DNA from: JAVVSK01 sp036654235 | GTDB taxonomy: Bacteria; Bacillota; Clostridia; Christensenellales; CAG-138 | NCBI GenBank assembly: GCA_036654235.1 | Contig: JAVVSK010000003.1 | Location: 88,640-152,639 of the forward strand | Direction: 5' to 3' | Length of the DNA: 64,000 nucleotides | Shown here: positions 33,740 through 42,888 of the stretch, in pieces | Layout: each line of letters begins with the position of its first letter | Position numbering within the stretch: position 1 is the first letter of the stretch | Position numbers and translations under genes: made by a program | The notes under the pieces: model-generated | The model's input: only the letters and a program-made list of their open reading frames with translations | Database searches by the model: none | Told to the model about the DNA's origin: nothing

Positions 33740-36016
33740 ATGATGATGATCACGCTTTACCGTGCCGACTGTATCGGCAATCGCGGGAATTGCTTATATC
33801 AGGACAAACACTGCGTAACAGATGAGACTGCCTTGATAGAAGCGGTCAGGCGCGACTATGTCTGCGCCCGGTACCGGGATAGTTACCGCAGTAATAAAAA
33901 TTTCCTCGGCTCTGATTGTCTGCCCGTGGACTGTGACAACGACCACTCCGAGGACGCGTCGGATTGGATAACGCCCACCGACATTTTGGCCGCTTTTCCC
34001 GATGTTGGCTTTGCCATCCATTACAGCCGCAACAATATGAAAGAGAAAAACGGGAAAAAAGCAAGACCGAAGTTTCACGTGTTGTTTCCCATCGACCGCG
34101 TCACAGACGCAAAGCTCTACGCCGCCATGAAAAAGATGGTCAGCGGTATTTTCCCGTATTTCGACACACAGGCACTTGATGCGGCGCGGTTCTTCTACGG
34201 CACCGCCGAACCGAAGGTTGAGTTGCATATTGGCGCTATGAATCTGACAACCTTTTTACAATGTGATGATTTCGATGCGGATATGGAGAACAACGGTCAG
34301 CCCCGCGTCATTGCCGAAGGAAACCGCAATACCACAATGTCGCGTTTTGCCGGGCGGGTGCTCAAGCGGTACGGCGATACCGAAGAAGCGCACAATTGTT
34401 TTATGGAAGAAGCAACAAAATGCGTACCGCCGCTTCCGGCACAGGAGCTTTCCACCATCTGGCGAAGCGCGCGGAGTTTTTACGGGCGTATCCAACAGCA
34501 AGCCGAATATGTCCCGCCGGAGATATACAACGCCGAGGTTTCCTACAAGCCCGGCGATTTCTCCGATGTCGGACAGGCTACGGTGCTTTCAAAGCATTTC
34601 GGCAGCGAACTGCGCTATTCCCCGGCAACCAAGTATATCCGCTACAGCGAGAACTATTGGCGGGAGACCGAGCCGGGCGCGCAAGCCGTAGCGCAAGAGC
34701 TAACCAGACGACAGTTGGAAGAATCAACCGGCGACTTATTGAGCGCCATGAAAGCGCTCAGGGAAAACGGCGCGCAGGAAATTATCGACACCAATTCAAA
34801 AAACAAAGCCGCTTCGCTTTTCAATGAGGCTCAGGCGGAGACCTATGAAAAATATCTGACCGCGAAAGCCTATCAGGCGTTTTCTATCAAGCGCAGGGAC
34901 TCAAACAACATCACTTCGACGCTCCGCGAGGCGCGTCCCATGCTGGAGATATCACCGCGCGACCTCGACGCCGATTGTTTTCTGCTTTGTACACCTACCG
35001 CCACTTATGACCTGAGAAAGGGCATGGACGGCGCGAGGGAACATTCGCCCGAAGATTTTATAACCAAAATTACGTCGGTGTCGCCAAGCCAAAAGGGCGC
35101 GCAACTATGGCTTGATAGCCTAAATCTCATATTTTGCCGCGACCAAGAGCTTATTGAGTATGTCCGGATGATTTGCGGACTGGCAATGATCGGCAAGGTG
35201 TACGTGGAAGCGCTCATCATAGCCTACGGCGACGGAAGAAACGGAAAATCCACGTTCTGGAACGCTGTATCGCGGGTTATGGGCTTATACAGCGGTAATA
35301 TATCCGCCGACACACTCACTGTTGGCTGTCGACGAAACATCAAACCGGAGCTGGCGGAAGTCAACGGTAAGCGTCTCCTAATCGCCGCCGAGATGCCGGA
35401 AGGAGCGCGGCTCAACGACTCCACCGTGAAGCAGCTCTGCGCCACGGATGACGTCTTTGCGGAAAAAAAATATAAAGACCCCTTCAGTTTTACGCCGTGT
35501 CATACCCTGGTTTTGTACACAAATCACCTACCAAGGGTAAGCACGTCGGACGAGGGCACATGGCGCAGACTGATTGTTGTTCCGTTCAATGCAAAAATTG
35601 AAGGCGCCGGCGACATCAAAAACTACGGAGAGCAGCTGTATACTAGCGCAGGAGAAAGTATACTTGCGTGGCTCATTGAGGGCGCGAAGAAGGTAATCGA
35701 AGCGGATTACAAAATTCCCGTACCCGCATGTGTGCAGGCTGCCATAGCAGGGTACAGAGCGCAAAATGACTGGTTCGCGCATTTTTTAGAGGACATGTGC
35801 GAGATCGGCGCGGGGTATCGCGAGGGGTCCGGAGCGCTCTATCAAGCCTACAGAAATTATTGCGCTAATACTAACGAATATGTCCGCAATACCACCGATT
35901 TTTATACATCCTTAGAAAAAAACGACTTTAAAAAGATTAAAAAAGATAACAAAAGAATATTTTTAGGGTTGCGTTTGCTTGCAGACAACGGCGATTTTGA
36001 CGACTTTTTAAATTAG
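33740..36016 (+). CDS. Phage primase-helicase (AEP-like plus SF3/VapE-type helicase)
   Basis: The product is 758 aa from ATG 33740; other ATG codons lie at 33728, 33743 and 33746, and AGGGGTG favours 33740-33746. The N-terminal third resembles archaeo-eukaryotic primases (LPVDCDNDHSEDASDW; RPKFHVLFPI). The C-terminal third is a D5/SF3 helicase: Walker A GDGRNGKSTFW, acidic RLLIAAEMPE, sensor VLYTNHLPR, and arginine finger WRRLIVVPF. It would prime and unwind the phage origin. Its stop (36014-36016) touches a striking inverted-repeat element. Confidence 0.93.
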   Translation: MMMITLYRADCIGNRGNCLYQDKHCVTDETALIEAVRRDYVCARYRDSYRSNKNFLGSDCLPVDCDNDHSEDASDWITPTDILAAFPDVGFAIHYSRNNMKEKNGKKARPKFHVLFPIDRVTDAKLYAAMKKMVSGIFPYFDTQALDAARFFYGTAEPKVELHIGAMNLTTFLQCDDFDADMENNGQPRVIAEGNRNTTMSRFAGRVLKRYGDTEEAHNCFMEEATKCVPPLPAQELSTIWRSARSFYGRIQQQAEYVPPEIYNAEVSYKPGDFSDVGQATVLSKHFGSELRYSPATKYIRYSENYWRETEPGAQAVAQELTRRQLEESTGDLLSAMKALRENGAQEIIDTNSKNKAASLFNEAQAETYEKYLTAKAYQAFSIKRRDSNNITSTLREARPMLEISPRDLDADCFLLCTPTATYDLRKGMDGAREHSPEDFITKITSVSPSQKGAQLWLDSLNLIFCRDQELIEYVRMICGLAMIGKVYVEALIIAYGDGRNGKSTFWNAVSRVMGLYSGNISADTLTVGCRRNIKPELAEVNGKRLLIAAEMPEGARLNDSTVKQLCATDDVFAEKKYKDPFSFTPCHTLVLYTNHLPRVSTSDEGTWRRLIVVPFNAKIEGAGDIKNYGEQLYTSAGESILAWLIEGAKKVIEADYKIPVPACVQAAIAGYRAQNDWFAHFLEDMCEIGAGYREGSGALYQAYRNYCANTNEYVRNTTDFYTSLEKNDFKKIKKDNKRIFLGLRLLADNGDFDDFLN

Positions 36017-36165
36017 GGGCTAAAAAACCTAAAACCCTTATGCCATGGGACTTAAGTAACCTCGATTAACCTCAATACTTAAACTTTACTATAGGCATAA
36101 ATTATTATAAAAATTATTACTAAGAAGAGTTTTAGATATGAGGTTAATCGAGGTTACTTAGCCCC
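36016..36165. repeat. Complex inverted-repeat element, candidate phage replication origin
   Basis: This fills the gap between the primase-helicase and VRR-NUC genes. Perfect 22-bp arms lie at 36053-36074 and 36139-36160. In addition, GGGGCTAA (36016-36023) pairs with TTAGCCCC (36158-36165), CTAAAAC (36029-36035) with GTTTTAG (36129-36135), and TTATGCC (36038-36044) with GGCATAA (36094-36100). The last three are nested with each other but exclude the 22-bp pairing. The centre (36098-36128) is nearly pure A/T. Position and AT-rich core suggest an origin; a regulatory RNA is the alternative. Confidence 0.7.
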
Positions 36166-36181
36166 GATAGAATGGGAGAAA

Positions 36182-36463
36182 ATGAGAGAACGAACGATTG
36201 AGAGAAAGCTTGTAAAAGCGATTAAAAATAGCGGTGGCATAGCTCTAAAATTTGTATGTCAAAACTATGACGGGATGCCCGACCGCATCATATTGATGCC
36301 GGGGGGCAAAATGTTTTTTGTGGAAGTCAAGTCTCCGGGAGAAACACCGCGACCTTTACAAAAAGCAAGACACATGATGCTTAGGCGACTTGGATTTACG
36401 GTTTACCTTGTAGACTCAGAACAACATATAGGAGAAATAGTTGATGCTATATACACTACATGA
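36182..36463 (+). CDS. VRR-NUC domain nuclease
   Basis: The product is 93 aa. It is a complete small VRR-NUC (PD-(D/E)XK) protein: IERKLVKAIK, then NYDGMPDRIILMPGGKMFFV with EVKSPGE supplying the D..ExK catalytic residues, and the VYLVDS end. Stand-alone copies next to a phage helicase are usual and probably act on branched DNA. It overlaps the next gene by 20 nt. Confidence 0.92.
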   Translation: MRERTIERKLVKAIKNSGGIALKFVCQNYDGMPDRIILMPGGKMFFVEVKSPGETPRPLQKARHMMLRRLGFTVYLVDSEQHIGEIVDAIYTT

Positions 36464-37817
36464 CTATCAGCGATTCAGTGTTGATTTTATCAAGAAAAAT
36501 CCTATTTCCGCGCTTTTTTTAGATTGCGGACTCGGAAAAACAGTAATCGCCTTAACAGCACTTAACGACCTATTGTTTGAAAACTTCGATGTGCGGCGGG
36601 TGTTGATTGTCGCTCCCTTGAGGGTGGCTCGGGACACCTGGGCTGCTGAAATTGCCAAATGGAATCACTTACAGCGCCTCATATGCTCCGTAGCTGTAGG
36701 CACGGAGAGCGAACGCCATGCGGCGCTCTCGCGACCCGCCGACATCTACGTAATCAACCGCGAAAACGTCCAATGGCTGATCGAGGAGAGTGACTTACCC
36801 TTTGACTTTGACACATTGGTTATCGATGAGTTGTCAAGTTTCAAAAACTCCCAAACAAAAAGGTTTAAATCCTTACTCAGGGTGCGACCGAAGCTTAAGC
36901 GCATTATTGGTTTAACGGGTACACCGGCAACAAACGGGATGATGGACTTGTTTGCTGAGTTTAGACTTCTTGATATGGGTGCGCGGCTGGGACGGTTTAT
37001 TGGTCAGTACCGCACGAATTATTTTATACCCGATAAGCGTAACGGCCAAGTGGTATTCAGTTACAAGCTCCTTCCCGGCGCGGAAGAACTAATATACAAT
37101 AAAATAAATGATATCACGATATCAATGTGCTCTACGGATCACATCAAAATGCCGGAGCTGATCAGCAGCGAGTATCAAGTAGTCCTTGCGGAAGAAGAAA
37201 AGCGGCGTTACGATGAAATGAAACGTGAGATGGTTCTGCAATTTAATTGCCGCGAGATTACAGCCGCAAACGCCGCCGCCCTGTCGGGCAAGCTGAGCCA
37301 GATGGCAAACGGCGCGGTCTACGACGATAACGGCGGCATCAATCATATACACGACCGAAAGCTGGACGCTTTGGAAGATATTATCGAAGCCGCCAATGGC
37401 AAACCGCTGTTAATCGCCTACTGGTTCAAACACGACCTGGAGAGGATAAGCGCAAGACTGAAAATCCGGCACATTCCGTTTTCACGGCTGGATACCACCG
37501 ACAGCCTACGCAAGTGGAACAACGGTGAACTGTTGGTAGCGTTAATCCATCCCGCGTCGGCAGGGCATGGGCTTAACCTTCAATCGGGCGGTAATCATCT
37601 TGTATGGTTCGGGCTGACTTGGAGTTTGGAACTGTACCAACAGACCAACGCCCGTTTGTGGCGACAGGGACAGCGCGCGAAAACCGTAATAATCCAGCAC
37701 ATAATCGCACGGGACACGATTGACGAGAGAATAATGAGAGCCTTGTCTCTCAAGGACGCGGCGCAGAGCGCCCTTATTGAGGCGGTCAAGGCAGATTTGA
37801 GGAGGGAACTAACATGA
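36444..37817 (+). CDS. SNF2/DEAD-like phage helicase
   Basis: The product is 457 aa from ATG 36444 (AGGAG 8 nt upstream). Motif I is LDCGLGKTVIALTAL, the Walker B-like motif is VIDELSSFKN, motif III is GLTGTPATNG, and the C-terminal helicase half has PASAGHGLNLQSGGNHLVWF with the QxxGRxxR-like QQTNARLWRQGQ. Swi2/Snf2-type translocases of this form are standard in clostridial siphophages beside VRR-NUC. It overlaps the DUF1492 gene by 4 nt. Confidence 0.93.
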   Translation: MLYTLHDYQRFSVDFIKKNPISALFLDCGLGKTVIALTALNDLLFENFDVRRVLIVAPLRVARDTWAAEIAKWNHLQRLICSVAVGTESERHAALSRPADIYVINRENVQWLIEESDLPFDFDTLVIDELSSFKNSQTKRFKSLLRVRPKLKRIIGLTGTPATNGMMDLFAEFRLLDMGARLGRFIGQYRTNYFIPDKRNGQVVFSYKLLPGAEELIYNKINDITISMCSTDHIKMPELISSEYQVVLAEEEKRRYDEMKREMVLQFNCREITAANAAALSGKLSQMANGAVYDDNGGINHIHDRKLDALEDIIEAANGKPLLIAYWFKHDLERISARLKIRHIPFSRLDTTDSLRKWNNGELLVALIHPASAGHGLNLQSGGNHLVWFGLTWSLELYQQTNARLWRQGQRAKTVIIQHIIARDTIDERIMRALSLKDAAQSALIEAVKADLRRELT

Positions 37818-38245
37818 CGCCAAAGGAGTATCTTAGGCAGGTCTATATACTTGATAAAAAGATTGACAGCAAGCTTACGCAAATATCTAAGCTGCGCAGT
37901 CTTGCGGAGCGCGTAACGCCCGTATTGTCGCCCACGCCCCACGGCGCGGACGGCGGCGACAGAATGGCGTCAGCCATCGACAGACTGATTGACTATGAGC
38001 GTGAGATAGACGCCGATATAGACAGGCTCGTAGATCTTAAGCGCGAGATAGCCGACGTTCTCGAGAACGTCGCTAATGCCGAGCAACGACAGCTGTTGGA
38101 GCTGCGTTACCTTGCCGGTATGTCGTGGCCTGATATCGCATTGCATATGGGGTATACGGAGCGACATATCTACCGTCTGCACGGCATCGCGCTGCTTGCT
38201 GTAAACATGTCAGTGAATGTCAGTAAACAAGTGTGTTATAGTTAA
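37814..38245 (+). CDS. DUF1492/sigma-region-4-like late regulator
   Basis: The product is 143 aa. An N-terminal helical part (YLRQVYILDKKIDSKLTQIS) is followed by a C-terminal sigma-70 region-4-like helix-turn-helix (QLLELRYLAGMSWPDIALHM, then GYTERHIYRLHG). Proteins of this type close the early gene block and are thought to switch on late phage transcription (ArpU/DUF1492 group). A strong terminator lies about 95 nt downstream. Confidence 0.85.
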   Translation: MTPKEYLRQVYILDKKIDSKLTQISKLRSLAERVTPVLSPTPHGADGGDRMASAIDRLIDYEREIDADIDRLVDLKREIADVLENVANAEQRQLLELRYLAGMSWPDIALHMGYTERHIYRLHGIALLAVNMSVNVSKQVCYS

Positions 38246-38337
38246 GCTGCAAAAAAAGAGCGAACTCGCCTACGCGGTCTTGCGGCCGACAAAAAATATT
38301 ATGAGTTTGCAAGAATGAGATTAAGGAATGCAGAGTT

Positions 38338-38372
38338 GAACCGTCCGCGAACATAGTCACGGACGGTTCTTT
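38338..38372 (+). terminator. Intrinsic terminator ending the early phage block
   Basis: Stem GAACCGTCCG (38338-38347)/CGGACGGTTC (38360-38369), 12-nt loop, then TTTGGTT. The T run is short but the stem is strong. Confidence 0.7.
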
Positions 38373-38374
38373 GG

Positions 38375-38557
38375 TTACTTGGGTTGGGGTTTGGGTTCGC
38401 CGTATTCGCGACGCATTGCTGTCCCTGTTATGACCCACTGTTTTCCGAATAGCTTTGCGTCTACGTTGACCAAAAATTTGCCACGCGCAATCCCTTGACG
38501 CAAGGTGCTATCATCCTTGCTCCACATTCGACCCGCATCGCGGTTTTTTAGCGTGGT
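38375..38557 (-). pseudogene. Minus-strand HTH protein fragment opposite the late-gene entry
   Basis: About 60 codons read on the minus strand (NRDAGRMWSKDDSTLRQGI, then KFLVNVDAKLFGKQWVITGT and AMRREYGEP, ending at 38375). This resembles small helix-turn-helix proteins of Clostridia with the pattern AAxxWgxxDSTLRkaI..GkF...D.kkFGKQWVVT..AM.REYG. The frame remains open upstream but no plausible start with a ribosome binding site precedes the domain; the only internal ATG (38527) would cut it. Probably a 5'-truncated relic between early and late genes; it could also be a small active gene with a non-ATG start. Confidence 0.45.
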
Positions 38558-38575
38558 CGGGAGGTGAGAGGGATA

Positions 38576-38923
38576 ATGACCCCCGATGAGCTTGCGTTGG
38601 TTATCCGCGCGCGCGGCGTGTCCGTATTTTATACGGGCAGGGCATGGCGCAAGGTGCGTAAAAAAGTATTGGTGCTCTACAACTACGAGTGTCAAGACTG
38701 TAAACGCGCGGGCAAGTACTCGCGCGCGACTGTCGTGCATCACGCGCGACCCGTTAAGTTATATCCCAATATGGCGCTGGATGCGTATTACACCGACTCG
38801 GACGGTGTTGCGCGTCCTAACCTGATACCGCTATGTTGGACGTGTCACGAGCGGCGCGAAGGGCGGCTGGATAATTGGGGCGAAAGCGCCCCGAAAGGAT
38901 ACCAAAACGGGGAGAAATGGTGA
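38576..38923 (+). CDS. HNH endonuclease
   Basis: The product is 115 aa from ATG 38576 with GGAGGTG upstream. Zinc-binding CQDC and CWTCHE flank the HNH core VVHHARPVKLYPN..RPNLIPLCW. HNH proteins directly before terS are established cofactors of terminase cleavage in HK97-like and other cos phages. It opens the late (packaging) block. Confidence 0.93.
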   Translation: MTPDELALVIRARGVSVFYTGRAWRKVRKKVLVLYNYECQDCKRAGKYSRATVVHHARPVKLYPNMALDAYYTDSDGVARPNLIPLCWTCHERREGRLDNWGESAPKGYQNGEKW

Positions 38924-39033
38924 CTCCCCCCCCTCAAAAAAACCGGGGCCCGTACGGGGAGCGTCAACCGGGAGAGGGGTCTTATATAACAAGATGCCAA
39001 CACGCACGAGGGGGGAGGTGACGGGGTAAAGAT
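38924..39033. other. GC-rich gap between HNH and terS, candidate cos/packaging region
   Basis: About 110 nt with a C8 run at 38926-38934, GGGCCC (38946-38951), the perfect palindrome CCCGTACGGG (38949-38958) and G-rich tracts. In phages with an HNH-terS-terL order the cos site usually lies here. No cut site can be read directly. Confidence 0.4.
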
Positions 39034-39348
39034 ATGACCGGAAAGAACAAATTCAACAAAATAAATAAAGCACTTATTAATAGCCTTGAGGTGCGCGGAG
39101 ATGCTACTCCTCAATATTTAGATATGATTGAAACCTACATGGCGCTTTTACACACGAAGAATATGCTCATAGATGATATTGAAAAGCACGGCGTTTCCAA
39201 CGAATATGATAACGGCGGCGGACAAAAAGGTGTCAAGAGTAACCAGAGCGTCGGGCAGCTTGTAAAGGTGACCCAGCAGATGATCAAGACTTTAGAAGCT
39301 TTGGGCTTTAAGCCCAACGGAGACGGCGGTGCTTCAGAAGAACTTTAA
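39034..39348 (+). CDS. terS: Terminase small subunit (P27 family)
   Basis: The product is 104 aa. It is helical and similar in pattern to P27-type small terminases (YLDMIETYMALLHTKNMLID; NQSVGQLVKVTQQMIKTLEA; LGFKP). It recognises packaging sites and hands DNA to TerL. It overlaps terL by 20 nt and follows the HNH gene. Confidence 0.85.
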   Translation: MTGKNKFNKINKALINSLEVRGDATPQYLDMIETYMALLHTKNMLIDDIEKHGVSNEYDNGGGQKGVKSNQSVGQLVKVTQQMIKTLEALGFKPNGDGGASEEL

Positions 39349-41014
39349 TAATGCTCACATTCAGGCGTATGTAAAGATGGTTCGCAATGACGCTGCACCA
39401 AAGGCGCCGTATCCGGTATGCAAAGAACAGGTGACGCTTATAGATTTTGTTGAAGAGCGTCTGGATGAACCGGGTGTAACACTTGACAATGAGTTGCTCG
39501 AACGTTATTTGAAACTTCAAAAATACTTCCCATTTCAACTTTTTGAATGGGAAGTATTTGTTTTTGCCCTGCATTGCTGCACTTTTCGCGCGGACGGACG
39601 ACCGCGCTTTCCCGCGCTCTTTCTTAACGTCGGGCGCGGAGCGGGTAAGAACGGCTATCTTGCATTTGAGGATTTTTGCTTGCTGTCGGAAGTGCACGGC
39701 ATAACTAATTACAATATTGAGCTTTGCGCTAACGCAGAGGAACAAGCAGAGCGCACGTTTAAGGATATTTATTGTATTTTGGAATACGCCGCGCCGGAAC
39801 ACCGGCGTATTTTGAGTCAACACTTTTACTGGAACAAGGAGCTTATCCGCTCAAAGAAGACCGGCTCTGAACTTAAGTTTAGAACCAGCTCGCCTAAGAC
39901 AAAGGACAGCCTTCGCTCGGGCAAGGTTGATTTTGACGAGATACACCAGTACACCGACCGTAAGAGCATGGATACGCTCTTAAGTGGTCTCGGCAAGGTG
40001 CGGAATCCGCGCGAAACGTACTTGGGCACAAACGGCAAGGTGCGTGATTCTGTTTTTGATCGAATGCTTGAAAACAATCTCCTAATCCTCAACGGAAAGC
40101 AAGCCGACAACGGAACACTGCCGTTTATTTCTCGCGTGGATAATCAGGAAGAAATGAATGACGAGCGCATGTGGCACAAAGCCAATCCGAGCTTGCGCTA
40201 CATGCCCGATCTGCTTGATGTGATGCAACGCGAATACGCGAAAATAAAGACAGGTGAATCGGGAAAGATTGAGTTTGCCGCTAAGCGCATGAACCGACCT
40301 CTTGACCTCAACGATGAGGAAGCTCTCACGTCGTGGGCAAATATTCAGCGCGCTTCGGCGCGTAAAGTGCCTATATTCAACGGTCAAAAAGGAGTAGCGG
40401 GTATTGACTATGCGTCGCTCAATGACTTTGCTGCGGCAGTAGTGATTGTGCGCGAGGGGAAAACGATCTACGTTAAAACGCATTCTTGGGTATGCCGTCA
40501 GTCGCGCGATTTGAATCATATAAAAGCTCCACTTGACGACTGGGCGAGTCTTAATCTACTTACGTGGGTAGACGCTCCGGAGATACCGCCGGAGGCAGTG
40601 GTGGGCTGGATAGCCGAGCAATCGTCCCGCGTGAATATACAGGCGGTAGGTATGGACAGATTCAGGTACGCGCTTTTGCGCAATGCCCTTGAAAAGAAGC
40701 GGCTGACGAACATCCGCTTTGTTAGCGGCGCGGACGTAATCCGTGTTGCGCCCGTTATCGAGAGCTATTTTAACAACGGCTATTTTGCGTTCGGCGACAA
40801 TCCGCTGTTTAGATGGTATTGCAACAACACAAAGCGCGTAAGCGACGGTCGCAATAAAGATATAGGCAATTGGACATACGGCAAGATTGAGCGTTTCAGC
40901 CGAAAGAATGACGGCTTTATGGGATTAGTCGCCGCCCTTTGTTTGCTGGACGAGTTGCCGTCGGAAATTGACATAAACCTTGACGCTGCGCCGGGTGTCT
41001 TTGTATATGACTAA
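39329..41014 (+). CDS. terL: Terminase large subunit
   Basis: The product is 561 aa. ATPase domain: LFLNVGRGAGKNGYLAF (Walker A-like) and KVDFDEIHQYTDRKSM (Walker B). Nuclease domain: GIDYASLNDFAAAVVI with the first metal Asp, then the later DRFRYALLRNAL and KERF-type segments. It packages DNA into proheads and cuts it. The start at 39329 lies inside terS. Confidence 0.93.
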   Translation: MLQKNFNNAHIQAYVKMVRNDAAPKAPYPVCKEQVTLIDFVEERLDEPGVTLDNELLERYLKLQKYFPFQLFEWEVFVFALHCCTFRADGRPRFPALFLNVGRGAGKNGYLAFEDFCLLSEVHGITNYNIELCANAEEQAERTFKDIYCILEYAAPEHRRILSQHFYWNKELIRSKKTGSELKFRTSSPKTKDSLRSGKVDFDEIHQYTDRKSMDTLLSGLGKVRNPRETYLGTNGKVRDSVFDRMLENNLLILNGKQADNGTLPFISRVDNQEEMNDERMWHKANPSLRYMPDLLDVMQREYAKIKTGESGKIEFAAKRMNRPLDLNDEEALTSWANIQRASARKVPIFNGQKGVAGIDYASLNDFAAAVVIVREGKTIYVKTHSWVCRQSRDLNHIKAPLDDWASLNLLTWVDAPEIPPEAVVGWIAEQSSRVNIQAVGMDRFRYALLRNALEKKRLTNIRFVSGADVIRVAPVIESYFNNGYFAFGDNPLFRWYCNNTKRVSDGRNKDIGNWTYGKIERFSRKNDGFMGLVAALCLLDELPSEIDINLDAAPGVFVYD

Positions 41015-42176
41015 GGAGATGGATAGTACGGGAGTTTTTAGAGACTTTTTAGATCGATTTGCGGGTAAACCGATTTCGCCAACTCAAGTAATCGAAGAAA
41101 ATTTGAACCTTGCCGCCGAAGTGTATACGCGCAAGCTTGCGTTACTGAGCGCGGTCGGTATCATCGCGCGGTGTATCAGCAAATGCGAAATTCGAACATT
41201 TGTCGGCGGCGCACTTCGAAAAGGCGATGAATATTACCTTTGGAACGTTTCACCCAACAAGAATCAGAACAGCAGCGCGTTTTTACAGAAACTTGTAACG
41301 ACTCTCTATACGAAAAATGAGGTTCTTGTTATAGACGTGGGTGGTCAACTGTTAATCGCCGACAGCTACTCGAAGAAAGAATTTGCAACTTTGGATAATG
41401 CCTTTGAAGGCGTGACTGTAAGTGGATTCACTTTTTCGCGCCCGTTCTTCGCCGGCGAAGTGTTGTTTTTTGAGCTTGGGGAAGACAGCGTAAATGATCT
41501 GCTGAAAAACTGGTACGCCGGATATGGACAGCTCGCCGCCTACGCCATGCGCAAATATAAACTGAGCAGGGGTGAAAAAGGGGTCATGACCGTGGAAGCA
41601 TATGCCCCCGACTCCGATGCCGAAAAACGGTTTAACACCGTTATGAATGAGCAGATGAAAATTTTCATGAAGGCCGACAGCGCCGTATTGCCCGAATATA
41701 CGGGTATGAAGTATCGAAGTCTTAATGAGTCAAACCGCGCCGCTAAAGAGACTTCACGCGACATTCGCGCCATGATCGATGACGTGTTTGACCTTACGGC
41801 GCGCGCGATTGGAATGCCGCCGGTGCTGCTCAATGGCGATATAGCCGGACAAGACGAGGCCGTAGATAGGCTGCTTACAATATGCATAGACCCGCTATGC
41901 GATATGCTTCAAGAAGAGATTAACCGCAAGCGATACACTAAGCGCGAGTTTCTTAGCGGCAACTATGTACAGTTTTATACAAAGTCCATCAAGCACGTCG
42001 ATCTGCTTACAGCAGCCACGAATATCGATAAGCTGATAGGCTCGGGCGCGTTTTGCATTAACAACATCCTAGACCTTTGCGGGGAGCCCTTGATAGACGA
42101 GCCTTGGGCAAAAAAACACTTTATAACCAAAAACTACGGAGAAATAGAAAAGGAGACAAAGGCATTAGATGAGTGA
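41007..42176 (+). CDS. Phage portal protein
   Basis: The product is 389 aa from ATG 41007, which overlaps the terL stop by 8 nt. SAVGIIARCISKCEIRTF and the YLWNVSPNKNQNSSAFLQKL segment are characteristic of HK97/SPP1-type portals, as is ARAIGMPPVLLNGDIAGQDE in the C-terminal half. It is the dodecameric DNA gate. It is followed, with 8 nt overlap, by the prohead protease. Confidence 0.9.
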   Translation: MTKEMDSTGVFRDFLDRFAGKPISPTQVIEENLNLAAEVYTRKLALLSAVGIIARCISKCEIRTFVGGALRKGDEYYLWNVSPNKNQNSSAFLQKLVTTLYTKNEVLVIDVGGQLLIADSYSKKEFATLDNAFEGVTVSGFTFSRPFFAGEVLFFELGEDSVNDLLKNWYAGYGQLAAYAMRKYKLSRGEKGVMTVEAYAPDSDAEKRFNTVMNEQMKIFMKADSAVLPEYTGMKYRSLNESNRAAKETSRDIRAMIDDVFDLTARAIGMPPVLLNGDIAGQDEAVDRLLTICIDPLCDMLQEEINRKRYTKREFLSGNYVQFYTKSIKHVDLLTAATNIDKLIGSGAFCINNILDLCGEPLIDEPWAKKHFITKNYGEIEKETKALDE

Positions 42177-42888
42177 ACAAACGGTATATGCCACCGGATA
42201 CATAACAATGGACGGCGGTAATGACGGCGAGTTTGGAATTTTAGACCTAAACCGCGCGTTTGCCGCTTCGGGCGGCGATGCTACGATAATACACATTAAC
42301 AGCTACGGCGGCGAGGCCTACGCGGGGATTGCGCTTTACAATCTTTTGCGTGCGCATAAAAGCAAGACAATAGCCGTGGTGGACGGCATAGCCGCGAGCG
42401 CAGCCAGTGTTATGGCTTTTGGCGCAAGTTCGGTTATTATACCGCGCAATGCATTTATGCACATACATAACGCATGGGCATGTAAATGCGGCGACAGCAA
42501 AGATCATGAGCGGAGCGCGGAAGAGTTGGCTCAGCTTGATGCCGCATTATTAAGCATTTACGCGGCGCGCGCAAAGAGCGGAATAGACGAATCGACGCTT
42601 AAGAAGCTAATTGAGCGCGATTGCGCCATGACCGCAGAGGAAGTCGCGCGCACCTTTGAGGGAATAACCGTCGTCGATAGTGCGACGGAGATTTATTCCG
42701 CGATGCACTTCGGTGAAACACCGACGCGGAGTAAGCCAAATAATGACCCCGAATCCAAAACCGGGTTCAGTACGACAACGGACAGTAACGCAAAAGCAAT
42801 GGTAAACGGCGAGCTGCTAAAGCGGCTAAAAGCCTTTTTAGGCGAAATAACAAACGAAAGCGGAGGAGAAGAGAAATGTCTGAGATGA
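42169..42888 (+). CDS. ClpP-like prohead protease
   Basis: The product is 239 aa. Ser-protease signature: DGIAASAASVMAFG (Ser77) and MHIHNAWACKCGDSKDHERS (His100), with the substrate loop NSYGGEAYAGIALYN. It cleaves scaffold and capsid delta domains during head maturation. It overlaps the capsid gene by 13 nt. Confidence 0.92.
   Translation: MSEQTVYATGYITMDGGNDGEFGILDLNRAFAASGGDATIIHINSYGGEAYAGIALYNLLRAHKSKTIAVVDGIAASAASVMAFGASSVIIPRNAFMHIHNAWACKCGDSKDHERSAEELAQLDAALLSIYAARAKSGIDESTLKKLIERDCAMTAEEVARTFEGITVVDSATEIYSAMHFGETPTRSKPNNDPESKTGFSTTTDSNAKAMVNGELLKRLKAFLGEITNESGGEEKCLR

Noticed and set aside
38564..38575. Earlier start of the HNH gene
   Set aside because: The ATG at 38576 has a well-spaced GGAGGTG, the earlier codon does not.
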